From NCBI GenBank assembly GCA_043228905.1, contig JBHGNT010000018.1:10416001-10480000 (forward strand): a stretch of 64,000 nucleotides of DNA, written 5' to 3'. Positions 12,412 through 23,841 of the stretch are shown one piece after another. The stretch's first letter is position 1. Each line of letters begins with the position of its first letter. The notes under the pieces are model-generated. The model was given only the letters and a program-made list of their open reading frames with translations. It searched no databases and was not told the DNA's origin. The DNA comes from Azolla caroliniana (lineage: Eukaryota > Polypodiophyta). The position numbers and the translations under genes were made by a program.

Positions 12412-12416
12412 CTTCG

Positions 12417-13076
12417 TGTTGGGAGACAGGTCCCTCCGGATGAGGAGTACCCGGCTACGGAGAGCCGGATGATACAGAGCCGGAGTTTGTTGGGAGACAA
12501 GTCCATCTGGATGAGGAGTACCCGGCTACGGAGAGCCGGATGGTGCAGGCCCGGTGAGAACCGGATAAGGAGTACCCGGCTACGGAGAGCCGGATGGTGC
12601 AGACCCGGTGAGAACCGGAGGAAGAGACATATTCGTAAATATGTTTCTGAGAGCCCATCGAGGCTATATTTGTAAATAGCCGAAAAGTCATATTACGATA
12701 AATATGACTTAGGGCAAACTTTTAGTTGTTGTTGTCATTTTCTGTTTTGCACGAGATCAGTGTGCGTAACTGTACAGAGAGAGAGAGAGAGAGAAAGAGG
12801 TCGTTGCCTCTGTTGTAACTGCCGCCTGTGGCGAAGATCTGTGAGCACGAGGTCGTTGCCTCAGTGAACTCACTATTGTACATTCTTACATAGTGACAGT
12901 TTGCAGCCTGTGGGCTGCCGTGGTTTTTCCCCTAGTTCGGGGTTTTCCACGTAAACCTCCTGTGTATAATTTTTTTTTCTCCTTTGTGTCGTGCATTTGT
13001 TTCCCGTTTTTTGCGTATGAAAAGAAGCTCGGTTGTGGCCGAGTGTTGGACATAAGGAGCGTAGAGTTTCCTGTCA
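12417..13076 (+). repeat. B1 5' LTR with duplicated left end
   Basis: TGTTGGGAGACAGG starts at 12417 next to the TSD, and a second LTR start TGTTGGGAGACAAG occurs at 12488. The 71 bp between repeat the first LTR segment and end GCCGGAGTT. U3 also holds two tandem copies of a 52-bp CCGG-rich block (GTACCCGGCTACGGAGAGCC). The right end is TTTCCTGTCA. Confidence 0.88.
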
Positions 13077-13078
13077 AG

Positions 13079-13090
13079 TGGTATCAGACA
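13079..13090 (+). other. B1 primer-binding site
   Basis: TGGTATCAGACA lies two bases after the LTR. It is close to the initiator-Met primer site, with AC in place of GC at positions 11-12 of the usual TGGTATCAGAGC. Confidence 0.8.
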
Positions 13091-16000
13091 ACGACGATAT
13101 GGGAGGTAATGCACATGAAGACAACGGCGTACATACGGTGCTTCATCGACATGAGCCTGTACAACAACTTCAATGAGGAGAGCAAGGCTCATGAGCTTTA
13201 GGAGAAGATCGGCATAATGTTTCAGAACAAAAATGCTATCAATCAGGTGTCGGTATTCCGGAAGCTGGTAAGACTCCGGTACCAAGATGGCTCCAGCATG
13301 GCGGAGCACATGAATGCTTTCTAGGGGCTGATCCACCAGGCAACTTCATTGGAAGTACCTCTCGCCGATGAGGTACTAGCGCTACTCCTGCTCGGTTCCC
13401 TCCGGGATAGCTGGGAGACGTTGGTTGTCACTTTGGGCAACGCCGGGCCGGAAGGAAAACGGTTATCCCTAGCAAGAGTAAAGTCGAGCTTGCTAGATGA
13501 GGAGGCGCTTCGGAAAGATAAAGATACGAGCTCCGACTCCAAGGCGTTCATTACCGAATCAGAACGCGGAAGACAAAGAAACCGTAGTCCCCAGAACCGG
13601 GAAAAGTCGGGGACACGGTCAAAGTCAAGGGGGAGGCCTACTTGCTTCTATTGCGGCAAGCCGGGACACTTCCAAAAGAACTGTCGGCATTTCCGAAAAG
13701 ATAAGGAGACCGACGGTACCGATTCGAAGCGGACCTCGGACCGGAACGGTAAAGACTGGAGGGGGCCGGACTGGAAGGGAACGACGGCAATCGCGGCAAG
13801 TGAAGAAGAGTTGATGCTCATCACCGAGGAGGGTGAGATAAACCTTGCCGGCGACGAGATGACCTGGGTGGTAGACTCCGGAGCATCGTTCCACCTTACC
13901 CCGGACCGGAAATGCTTCACATCCTACTCAGCCGGTGATCACGGCTGTGTCCGGATGGGGAATGAAGGTACATGCCGAATTGTCGGCATAGGAGATGTGT
14001 GGCTGTCGACACCAACCGGATGCAAGTTGCTGCTGAAGGATGTACGACACGTTTCGGAGGTTCGACTGAACCTGATATCAGCCGGTCGGCTAGATGATGA
14101 GGGCTACACGGGTAGCATCCGGAACGGTGTCATGAAGTTCAGCAAAGGGAGCCTGATTGTGGCTCGGGCCCGGAAGGTCAACACTCTGTACCTGATGAAT
14201 GCCCGGTTATGTCCGGAGGAAGTGAACGTGGCATCCGACACTGCCGGTGAGCTATGGCACAAGAGGTTGTGTCACATGAGCGAGAAGGGGATGAAGAGGC
14301 TTGCAGAAGACAACCTCATTCCAGTGAAGAACGTGCACTTGGAGAAGTGCACTGATTGTCTGGCCGGGAAGCAGAACCGGACCTCCTTCCGACCAAGGCC
14401 ACCGATGAGACGTAATGCACCACTGGAGTTGGTGCATACAGATGTGTGTCAAGTAGACACGAAGTCACATGCTGGAGCGCAGTACTTCGTGACATTCATA
14501 GATGACCACAACCGGAAGCTGTGGGCCACACCGTTGAAGTCGAAGGATCAGGTGTTATCCGTCTTCAAAGAGCTCCACGCGAGAGTGGAAAGAGAAACCG
14601 GCCGGAAGCTGAAGGCAGTTCGAGCAGATAACAGAGGAGAATACCGGGGGCAGTTCGAGGAGTACTGTCGCTCGAAGGGAATCCGGCTCGAATTTACCGT
14701 GCCGAAGACGCCAGAACTAAACGGACTGGCCGAGAGGATGAACCGGACCATAATGGAGAGGGTCCGGAGTATGCTAGCGCATGCAAGACTACCCAAGAAG
14801 TTTTGGGCTGAGGCACTGTTGACAGCGACATACGTGATAAACAGATCACCCTCAGTACCCTTGGACGGAGACACGCCACAGAGAGTATGGACCGGTAAGG
14901 AAGTATCCTACCGTCATCTGAAGGTGTTCCGGTGTCTCGCGTACGTGCATGTAGCTAAGGACCGGAGAGGAAAGCTAGATCCAAAGACCCGGCCATGCAT
15001 ATTCCTCGGTTACGGTGACGATGAGTTCGGCTACCGAGTGTGGGACCCGGTCGACAAGAAGATATTCCGGAGTCGAGATATTATCTTCATGGAGGACAAG
15101 ACGCTCGCCGACTGGGAGTCGGAGAAGAAGATAATGAACTCCGAGTCGACTGGTAAGGATCGACTCTACGATGAGCAGACCCAACCGACAAGAGACCGGT
15201 TAGCACTCGAGGGACCAGCCGGTTACGGTGAGGATACCGAACAGGCTGAAGAAGAAGTAGTGGAAGCTGAAACCGGAACCGGCCTAGACCCCGAATCGGA
15301 TTCAGATGAAGAGCAGATGGACGAGCCGGTTATCGAAGCCCAAAGACGGAGATATCCTCTCAGAGAGAGAAGGGCCCACCGGAGATTTCCGGATGCAGAG
15401 CATGTTCTACTGACTGATGAGGGGGAGCCGGAAAGCTTCGAAGAAGCGAAGGAAGACACCCACAGCCGAAAATGGTTAAGTGCCATGCAGGACGAGATGG
15501 ATTCCCTGCATGAGAACCATACGTACGAATTGGTGGAGCTGCCGAAAGGAAAGCGGGCACTCCGAAACAAGTGGGTGTACAAGTTGAAACCCGGAGATGC
15601 CGGCAACCCCCTGAGATACAAAGCCAGGATCGTGGTGAAGGGGTTCCAGCAGAAGAAGGGTGTGGACTTCGACGAGATATTTGCCCCGGTAGTAAAGATG
15701 ACCTCCATCCGGACGGTGTTGAGTATAGCGGCAAGCATGGACCTCGAGGTAGAGCAGTTGGACGTGAAGACGACATTCCTTCATGGCGACCTCGAAGAAG
15801 AGATCTACATGCAGCAACCGGAAGGATTTGTGGAGAAAGAGAAGGAGCACCTGGTATGCCGGTTGAAGAAGAGCCTGTACGGACTGAAGCAGGCTCCCCG
15901 ACAGTGGTACCAGAAGTTCGACTCCTTCATGACCGATCAAGGGTACCACAAGACGCAGGCCGATCACTGCGTGTTTGTGAAGAAGTTCGAAGGAGGCGAC

Positions 16001-16444
16001 TTCTTAATACTCCTCCTATACGTGGATGACATGTTGATCGTCGGATGGGACCAAGTCAAAATACGGATGCTGAAGAAGGCTCTCAACCGAACCTTCTCAA
16101 TGAAAGACTTGGGTCCGGCAAGATAGATGTTGGGGATGCACATCATCCGGAACCGGCCAGCGAAGCAATTATGGCTGTCACAGGAGAAGTATGTGACAAA
16201 GGTGCTTCACCGGTTCAACATGTCAGATGCGAGACCGGTCGGATCGACACTTCCGGCAAACAGCAGGCTATCTGGTAAGCAAAGCCCGAAGACGAACGCA
16301 GAGAAGGCGGATATGATGAAGATTCCATATGCCTCTGCCGTCGGGAGCTTGATGTACGCAATGGTTTGTACCCGACCGGACATAGGATACGCAGTCGGAG
16401 TGGTGAGCTGGTTCATGAGCAATCCCGGCAAGGAGCACTGGAAC

Positions 16445-17470
16445 GCGGTGTCGTGAAGATTTTCGGCAATAGTGTAAAAATCCCATAAAACGTACGAAAT
16501 CGAGTATGAATCACGTAATACAATAATTGTGAAGATAACATTTTTAATATCTAAGTACAAAATGATGGAGGTTTCGAATGCACTTTATTACACGAGAAAT
16601 GGACAACTAAATGTCAAGATATGAGGGTATAAAGTTTGTGAAAAGAAAAGATAAAATTGTGAGATATCCCACATAGGCATGACAAATACGGCTCTCATCA
16701 TATATAAGGTGGAGCAAAAGATATTATCTTTGTGTCTATGTGTGGAGCATAGAGAGTTCAAGGTAACTTGAACTAAGAGTGAAGGTGGCTAGCTACTCGT
16801 AAAGGGTTTTGGCCAACCAAAATTGGACCGGCGATGGAGCCGGCAATCCGGCGGCGGCATCCGGCACCGGTATCCGGTAACCGACGGCATCCGGCGGCGG
16901 CACCGGTATCCGGCGACGGTATCCGACGTACCGGCGTCCGGCGACTACATAAATAAATATATAAATATATATACATATTTACATATACAAGGAGGGCAAG
17001 TATGGATTCAAACCTTGCACCTCCAAGTTAGGATTCAATTGGCTTACCATTAAGCCATGCTATTCAGTTGAAATTATATTTCTATCATTGTACTTTTACA
17101 TGTAAATTCTCATACATGAGAGCTAAAATGAGTGACATGGTTAGCATGCACCACATGTAATACTTAAGCGCCAAATGGCAAACATGCAATTTATGCATGT
17201 CTTGTACCCTCACATGCATCATATGCAGGAGAGCATCTATAAAAGAGGGAAGGGGGAGGAGAAAAAACACGGTTTTTTTTTATGAAATTAAGAAGAAGAA
17301 ATTCGTTTTCAAATTGATGGTGTAACTTGTCTTAAGTACTTTCTCTCTTTCCCAATCTATCTTAAGTACTTTCTCGCCAAAGCTTGTATCGACTCTAAAT
17401 CCTTCTGGTCCAGAACCCCGGCGGTTCCGCCTCACGATCCGCGCGTAGTGACGGATCTTCACGACAGCGG
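16445..17470 (+). mobile_element. Solo LTR of the R1/N family inside B1
   Basis: The sequence from 16449 to 17466 begins TGTCGTGAAGAT and ends ATCTTCACGACA, a perfect 12-bp inverted repeat, and is flanked by GCGG (16445-16448 and 17467-17470). Removing it restores the B1 RNase H frame (HWNAVKWILRY). Its right end, with GGTTCCGCCTC and CGCGCG, matches the LTR ends of R1 (29956) and, reversed, the LTR starts of N1 and N2. I therefore read it as a solo LTR in plus orientation. It has no ORF of note. A TIR DNA transposon of about 1 kb is the alternative. Confidence 0.7.
16985..17065 (-). repeat. tRNA-like segment inside the solo LTR
   Basis: On the minus strand this reads GGCTTAATGGTAAGCC (A-box-like), then about 25 bp later GGTGCAAGGTTTGAATCC (B-box-like). 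The arrangement resembles the internal promoter and T-arm of a tRNA or tRNA-derived SINE. The acceptor stem does not close, so it is not a functional tRNA gene. A related stretch lies in the N1 LTRs. Confidence 0.5.
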
Positions 17471-18028
17471 TCAAATGGATACTCCGATATTTGAAGGGCA
17501 CTTCAAATATGTGTCTACGATTCGGCTCCGGAAAACCTCAACTGGACGGTTTCACCGATTCGGACATGTCGGCTGATGTGGATACTAGCCGGTCTACATC
17601 CGGGTATGTAATGAGATATGTAGGGGGAGCTGTTTCGTGGCAGTCGACGCTGCAGAAGACGGTTGCATTGTCAACCACGGAGGCGGAGTACATGGCAGTT
17701 GTGGAAGCCGGCAAGGAAATTTTATGGATGAAGGACTTCATCGGAGAGCTCGGTAAACGGCAAGAGGAATACCGACTCTATTGCGACATTCAAAGTGCCA
17801 TCCACCTTGCTAAGAATGCGGCCTACCATTCCCGGACGAAGCATATCCAGCGGAGGCATCACTGGATCCGGGAAAGAGTAGATGACCAGGAGTTCGCACT
17901 GACGAAGATCCACACGGCCGAGAACGGGTTAGATATGCTGACCAAAGTGCTGACACCCGACAAGCTGGACGCATGCTGGAAGAGGATCGGACTGGTAAGA
18001 CACCCCATGCCGGAGTGAAGGGGGAGTT

Positions 18029-18620
18029 TGTTGGGAGACAGGTCCCTTCGGATGAGGAGTACCCGGCTACGGAGAGCCGGATGGTGCAGGCCCGGTGAGA
18101 ACCGGATAAGGAGTACCCGGCTACGGAGAGCCGGATGGTGTAGACCCGGTGAGAACCGGAAGAAGAGACATATTCGTAAATATGTTTCTGAGAGCCCATC
18201 GCGGCTATATTTGTAAATAGCCGAAAAGTCATATTACGATAAATATGACTTAGGGCAAACTTTTAGTTGTTGTTGTCATTTTCTGTTTTGCACGAGATCA
18301 GTGTGCGTAACTGTACAGAGAGAGAGAGAGAGAGAGAAAGAGGTTGTTGCCTGTGTTGTAATCGCCGCCTGTGGCGAAGATCTGTGAGCACGAGGTCGTT
18401 GCCTCAGTGAACTCAATGTTGTACATTCTTACATAGTGACAGTTTGCAGCCTGTGGGCTGCCGTGGTTTTTCCCCTAGTTTGGGGTTTTCCACGTAAACC
18501 TCCTGTGTATAATTTTTTTTTTCTCCTTTGTGTCGTGCATTTGTTTCCCATTTTCTGCGTATGAAAAGAAGCTCGGTTGTGGCCGAGCGTTGGACATAAG
18601 GAGCGTAGAGTCTCCTGTCA
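18029..18620 (+). repeat. B1 3' LTR
   Basis: 592 bp from TGTTGGGAGACAGG to TCTCCTGTCA, preceded by the polypurine tract GAAGGGGGAG (18017-18026) and followed by the TSD CTTCG. It lacks the 71-bp duplication of the 5' LTR. A (GA)n run near 18318 lies in the leader half. Confidence 0.93.
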
Positions 18621-18625
18621 CTTCG

Positions 18626-19055
18626 GACTATCTGGCGTGGGATAGAGCTCAAAATGAGACTCCCATTGGCCCAACCATGTGTAGTTTGCTTCTTCGGTTC
18701 TTTCCTTTTTTTCTCTCGTAAATGGCTTAACGACAAACGATGGTTCACCCTGTTGCTCATCAGGTCTATTAGTCTCACATTGTAAACTAATGACACGTGC
18801 CTCAAGAGCACTTTGAGATTGCCGAATTTTGGTCATCTTTTGAGCGGTGAAACTAAGGTATTGGCTTATTTGTGAAAAATACATCTCAATGGACATTTGT
18901 CCCAGAGGATTTCCTTGAGTTCCTTTCGCTTGAGTGGATGACATCAGGTCATTATTTTGAGCCATTGAATGATTATTTCTGGAAAGGAAATAGGATAAGG
19001 TCAGACAAATAGTCATAACATCCTGTCGTGATGTAAACATATCATGGGCAAACAT
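18626..19055 (-). pseudogene. G2 gag, N-terminal part
   Basis: An open minus-strand stretch reads from about 19055 down to the Copia-B insertion. It includes MAQNNDLMSSTQAKG, then TAQKMTKIRQSQSALEARV (helical) and VKPFTREKKERTEEANY. Gag-like length and position upstream of pol support the call, but no conserved motif was seen. An internal methionine (MAQNND, near 18970) is a plausible start. Confidence 0.55.
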
Positions 19056-20623
19056 TAATCGATATCATGATCTCAGGTCAATACCCCTCTAGACGTATGA
19101 GATGAGGTTACTATGGTAACACAAAGGTGTTTTAAAAACCATTGGGGTGACAAATTAATGTCTTTCCCTAATCTCTATATCGATTTTTTCATGGCCGCTC
19201 CCCGAGGCTCAACCATGTATGTTTGCGTCATGAATAGTTTATACACGAATAAAATGCTAACAATAAACTATGTTTCGGTGCCCACATATGTGGTTTCGGC
19301 TCTTTTAGTCCTATTACGAGGACCCCGAAGTGCACTTAGACCTCAAGTCTAAACATGTGTTATTGTCATATGTATCAACGATGTTGTATGGTCTTGGACA
19401 TATTTGAACTTGAGACCTCGAGAACAAATGCATTAAACACTTCAGCCAACCAAGTAGGTTGTTGTTCTTGAATGTTTAATATTTAATGCGTATAAGAGAT
19501 ATGCTAGGCATTTGCTCATATATGTTTTTTTAAAAGAAACATATATGTCAAGAGTCCTTATTTCCCCCTCATTTACAACAAACTTTGTTGGTACGTTACC
19601 GAACCTCAAGTCTTGTAATTACAATGGCATATGCCAAAGTGCAACCTAATGGTCAAGCCAAATGAGCCCTCTTTTCGTAGTAGGCCCATGTGGCCCATCA
19701 CATGGTTACGTCATTACGAATGCCTTTCGTAAGAATGATCTCATGGTGGCATCGTATCCATGTAATGAGGGAGGGATGTTGGATATATGTGTGATAAGAG
19801 CGACCTCACATCAAGAGGGCCAAGCCCTACGTTCTCAACACCATTGTGGCTAAGATTGTTTCATTATGTAACAAAATCGAAGTCACCAATGGGGATGTCA
19901 ATAATAAAAATTTGTTGAAAAAGGGATGGTGACAATGCCATTCTCACAAAAATGTGAAGACGGCCACCAAGATCCTTTCCCCGAAAAGGAAAACATTTGA
20001 TATTGAAAACTTATATACACATATGTATATTATCACATATATACAATCAAATACGTATACACGTGATCACATATGCATATATAAATGAAATCGTAATATA
20101 AAATAGCCAAAAATGATGTAATCGAGATACGTAATCGAGGCATATACCCTCTACGCACACAAAACATCTAAAAATAAGGGTTAATCGTAATACGCAATTG
20201 AGGTATTGACCTCATACGAATACGACACCAAACACATATCATTTACATACAAATCAAGGTAATGACCTCATACGCAAACGTAACATATGTTTGTGAACGT
20301 AATACGTAATTGGGTTATTAACTTTGTACACATATGACACTAATCACATATTAAATATATGTCAAATGAGGTATTGACCTCGTGCATATATCTAAATATT
20401 TTATATAACCAATTAATTACCACTACAACATCATTGAATTAATGAAAAAAAAATACATATGACCATATACATGATTAGAAGGGAGAAGAAAAAATAGAAA
20501 AAAAAAGCAAGAATGATTACCGAAATTCCTTTGTTGATCACTGTCTGGATCAATGCCGACCGCCCATTGATTGATCACCATCAATCAAGAAGACAAAACA
20601 CAACAAAAGAAACATTCGAATAT
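19056..20623 (-). other. G2 5' leader, no gene seen
   Basis: About 1.6 kb of AT-rich sequence lies between the G2 primer site and gag. Several near-repeats of GTAATACGTAATTG / TATTGACCTCATACG occur at 20100-20390. On the minus strand near 19405-19470 is a tRNA-like pair of motifs (TTGGCTGAAGTG and AAGTTCAAATATGTCC). No ORF with recognisable content is present. Confidence 0.6.
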
Positions 20624-20637
20624 GAGCTCTGATACCA
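20624..20637 (-). other. G2 primer-binding site
   Basis: On the minus strand TGGTATCAGAGCTC follows the 5' LTR by two bases, matching initiator tRNA-Met. Confidence 0.88.
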
Positions 20638-20639
20638 AC

Positions 20640-21040
20640 TATTAGAGATATGATCTAATGTAAGCGTATGATAAGGAGAAAAGAATGATAGATAGATAGA
20701 TAGAAAGGAGAGAGAGAAAGAAGGGTGCCGATCCACCGGACCACCCCCAAGAGAAGGGATCAAGAAGGACTCGAGCCTCAATCGGTGTCCCATACCACCA
20801 CTGTGGCGTCGAGTCGTACATGGTGCTAGTGCGCTCGCTACAAGAGTTGAACCACCAGGAAACAGAGTCTCGACGTAGTCAAAAGATGATGAAATGAGGG
20901 TAGCTAGGCCTCTTATTTATAGCGATACCCAAGGCCCCCAAGCAAGTTCACACTTGGCCTAATGGGTTGTCTCATCCCAAGTATTAAAACTAATCCTCCC
21001 CTTCTTTACCCTCTCGTTTAACCCTCACACTTATCCACGT
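20640..21040 (-). repeat. G2 5' LTR, larger part (remainder at 24450-24511)
   Basis: Closely similar to 7923-8320, including the GATA run and the GGTGCCGATCCACC block. It is interrupted after CTTATCCACGT by element N1 and resumes at 24450 with ACATGTATAGAATACTACGG to CATAACA. Confidence 0.88.
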
Positions 21041-21640
21041 TGTCGCGAAGATTCGCACATGCGTGTGCTACTCGAGCGACCATCGGGGTCTTGGACTAGG
21101 GAGGACGTTCGCGGAATTATCGAAGAGATGACGATGAACGTAATATTGGATGAAATTTGTTCACTTGAGAAGAAGAAATATTGTACACTTGAGAAGTAGA
21201 AAAATATGAAGAAGATAAAGACGAATATAATTATATTGATGATAGCGGTGTTGGTGATATCACATATTGAGCCCCCCTTTACACAAGCTCTACTAGGGTT
21301 TTTATAGCTCTCTTCATGCACAAAAGAACCATGGCTTTGGGGACACGGTTTTGCTTATGACATGCAATCCATGGTTTTAGAACCATGGTTTTGTGCACAT
21401 GGTTGTTTCGTCTTTAATTCGTATATGAAAAGGAAATATATAAAATTTACACTATATGATAGTTGTCCTAGTAGTAAGGCAAACACCTTGTATCTTAGAG
21501 GTGCAAGCTTCAAACCTCGCTTGCACCCCTCTGTATGAACTCAAGTGCCACTAGGCCTTAGGCCTATTTGCTAAGTGGATGTGCAACATGGTTTATTCGT
21601 CTCACTCAGTTTCACACCGTAACTGAAAATCGCCATGACA
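21041..21640 (-). repeat. N1 3' LTR
   Basis: 600 bp, TGTCGCGAAGATT to CGCCATGACA on the plus strand. Near 21470-21530 it carries TAGTAGTAAGGC and GCTTCAAACC spaced like a tRNA A box and B box, on the strand opposite to the element. Confidence 0.88.
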
Positions 21641-23147
21641 TCCACCCCCACCAAACCCACACATCCTCTGGTATGTGCCGAGAAAGTTGAAGAGGTGAGA
21701 TCTTTGGCAACGGTGATCATCCGAGTTCCTCTGCACGTTCGTCGACCTCGTTTGACTTCGTCTTCCACTCCGAGTATGCCCAATCTTTCCAACCAAACCA
21801 CCGTAGCCACCCGATCCACCATATCCGGCGCTCACACCTTCTTCCCCGGTTGGTTGTAGTAGATCTACCGAATGATGTTGTCGATCTGACCGCTCTTCCT
21901 TCGTCCACCGCACGTGTCCTTCGATTGGACTCCTGGCCACTCCTCGCGCTCACCGTCTTCATCTGGGTGTTGTGGATCGTTCGTGTCGATCTCCGATTAG
22001 GCCAGGTTTTCCCTTGTCCATATTGGTCTCCGCCGATCGCTTCTTGGCTCGGTTGGCCTTCGTTTGCATTCGCATTTCGCCAAGTCGGGCTGGACCAATT
22101 GATTCCGGCCGGGTCAGCCCCCTTTTGGATCGGGATCGTCCGATCGATTCTCGCCGAATCAGGTTTCGGCCATGTGGATCTTCCTTCGTTCGGGCTGAAA
22201 TCCCGGCCGGATCGTCTTCCGGTTCGACCGGTTCTCAACTCTTCCTTCCTTCCCGCATGCCGCATCTCCATCGAACTCAACCGCGGCTTCAACTTTGGCC
22301 TCCTCGTCGGCCACATCCTTCCCTCCATGCATGCTCGCGTCGAGCCATATTGTCTCCTCTCCGCCACCTCCTTTATCTTTGGTCTTATGTCGACACACGG
22401 TCTCGACTGCCGAAGTCTCCGGAACCGGTGTGAAGGAATCCCTTCGTTCATGCACGTTTACCTTGTCTTCCTCATCGCCCTTCTGGTCCTCCGCTTTTCC
22501 GTCTCTCTAGTCTCACGTTGGCGCACGTGCACAACGGCCAAAGTCTCTAGAATAGGTGTGGGGATATCCTTTCATCCTTGATCTTCTTCCTCCTTGTGTT
22601 GGGCCTTCGTCTTCCCGTCACCACCTTCTGTCTCTACAGTCTCACGTTGGCACACGGGCGCAACCGCCGAAGTCTCTGGAACAAGTGTGGAGAAAGTCTC
22701 GACATGGCTATCCGTCGTCGACTCGTCCATAGCCACCTCCGACTCGATGTCATTTGTCATGGCTACCTCCTCAATCATGTCGGACTCAAACACTTTATCT
22801 CCCTCGATCATGCAAGATTTTCTCATGCTTGCACCTTCATCACCCAATGTTTCGTACACAATGCGTGTTTCGAAACATTTATCCTCCCTCGAAGTGGCAT
22901 TCCCCGTCCTCGAGTCATCGGCCTCCTCCTTGGCCGTCGTTTCTTCGTAAGACAAGAAGGTGACTTGTTTCGCACCTTCCCTCTCAGTACCTTCATACCG
23001 AACCTGAGCCATTGTATTGGCCACTTCATTAACCCGCATTTGTTGGGAGGTCTCTTCTTCCTTGATCACCATTCGCCTCGGTTTTGTCTCCCTTTTAAGC
23101 TTCATTTTTTTGTTGGTGGCGTGTTGCTGCATCTCGTCCCTCTTCAA
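21641..23147 (-). pseudogene. N1 modular ORF, three modules, degenerate
   Basis: It starts where gag ends: the gag stop and this frame overlap near 23144. The first block (to 22572) is lysine/glutamate-rich and ends with a module STLVPETSAVAPVCQRE. After a TGA comes IPTPILETLAVVHVRQRE, and in another frame FTPVPETSAVETVCRHK. At DNA level the three modules share a core of about 55 bp (plus strand near 22378, 22505 and 22640). The same core occurs seven times in N2. No known domain, knuckle or catalytic motif is seen. This copy has at least two stops and one frameshift. Confidence 0.65.
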
Positions 23148-23797
23148 TCGTCCCTCATGGGCCTTCTTGTTGTCATCGATATTCTCGCTCGCCCCTTATC
23201 GTGTAGTCGGCATACACTTTCCACTTTGCTCCAATCCTCGATGAGGCCATTTGTACCGTCATCTTCTTCGAGTTTGAGGCCGATGGCAATCCTTTCCATT
23301 CGATCGATTGACTTCAAGAACATAAGGACCTTATCGACCGCCACCAATCTTTGTTCCTACTCCGAGAGTTGAGAAAAATGACGCTTGAAGTCTACGAATG
23401 CTTGTGCCACGCCTTGGTGGGTCTTCGCCGATGTCACACATTGGTCGAAGTTGCGTCGATCTTGTTCCTTCAGTCTCTCATAGCCATATTCCTCCAATAG
23501 AGCCTTCTTGAAAGTCGCCCATGAATCATGAGCTTCTAGAAGCTCTTTTACATCTTTGAAGATCAGTTGAGATACCACCCGACAAAAGTACTCCAGCCTC
23601 ATAGCTTCGTCCACACCTCTTAAATCCATCTTCGCATTGTAGACTTTTAGAAAACTTTGGACTTTGGTGCCGTTGAAATAGCTCACTCGCTCGACTACCC
23701 TCTCGATGGCTTGTTGGGCTTCATTTCGTCTTTCCCCTTCTCTCAGAAACTCCATCATCCTTTTTGACATTGCCTCCATGAGATATTCACCATACAT
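23148..23797 (-). pseudogene. N1 gag
   Basis: The ATG at 23795-23797 opens a frame with an in-frame stop near 23355 (LSE, stop, then RLVAVDKVLMFLKSIDR) that continues to about 23144. It contains YFNGTKVQSFLKVYNAKM, WATFKKALLEEYGYERL and DRRNFDQCV. The pattern FxG..xxxYLxxYxxxM followed by W..F...LLE.YG matches R1 gag at 30001, so the two are homologous Ty3-type capsid proteins. It lies directly after the primer site, as gag should. No CCHC knuckle follows. Confidence 0.75.
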
Positions 23798-23819
23798 CTT
23801 CGTCCTCCCTTGCTGCTCT

Positions 23820-23836
23820 TCACGTCGGGTTCACCA
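23820..23836 (-). other. N1 primer-binding site
   Basis: On the minus strand TGGTGAACCCGACGTGA starts six bases inside the LTR boundary. R1 has TGGTGAACCCAACGTGA at the same place, so both probably use the same tRNA, which I cannot name. Confidence 0.75.
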
Positions 23837-23841
23837 AATGA

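Larger units (their letters stand above)
13091..18018 (+). pseudogene. B1 gag-pol, N-truncated, split by a solo LTR
   Basis: One frame runs from mid-gag (MHMKTTAYIRCFID near 13110) through TAG stops at 13199 and 13322, then open from about 13325 to 16126. It encodes a knuckle (CFYCGKPGHFQKNC, near 13640), protease (VVDSGASFHLTP, near 13870), integrase (CHMSEKGMKRL, TDCLAGKQNRT; VHTDVCQV, VRADNRGEY, ELNGLAERMN) and RT with YVDD at 16019-16030. A third TAG at 16124-16126 replaces the Q of PARQI. RNase H begins, is interrupted at 16449-17466, and resumes as KWILRYLKGTSNMC to PMPE and a stop at 18018. The second integrase aspartate sits in ADNRGE rather than the sibling ADNGGE. Confidence 0.9.
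12412..18625 (+). mobile_element. Copia-B copy B1: Ty1/copia with perfect TSD
   Basis: The element is 12417-18620, flanked by CTTCG at 12412-12416 and 18621-18625, inserted in the minus-strand G2 gag. The 5' LTR is 660 bp because its first 71 bp are duplicated; the 3' LTR is 592 bp. The LTRs differ at about 17 positions outside the duplication (about 97%). The N-terminal part of gag is missing, since the primer site is followed almost at once by mid-gag sequence, so the copy is a deletion derivative. A solo LTR of the R1/N family interrupts RNase H. Confidence 0.93.

Noticed and set aside
16985-17065. A functional tRNA gene
   Set aside because: The A and B boxes are recognisable, but no acceptor stem or proper anticodon arm closes.
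16449-17466. Helitron or TIR DNA transposon
   Set aside because: The 12-bp terminal inverted repeats allow a TIR element, but the right end matches R1/N LTR ends in sequence and orientation, so a solo LTR fits better; kept only as an alternative.
21850-23372. Plus-strand ORFs rich in Leu/Phe/Ser across N1
   Set aside because: They are antisense shadows of the minus-strand gag and modular ORF and have no motifs.
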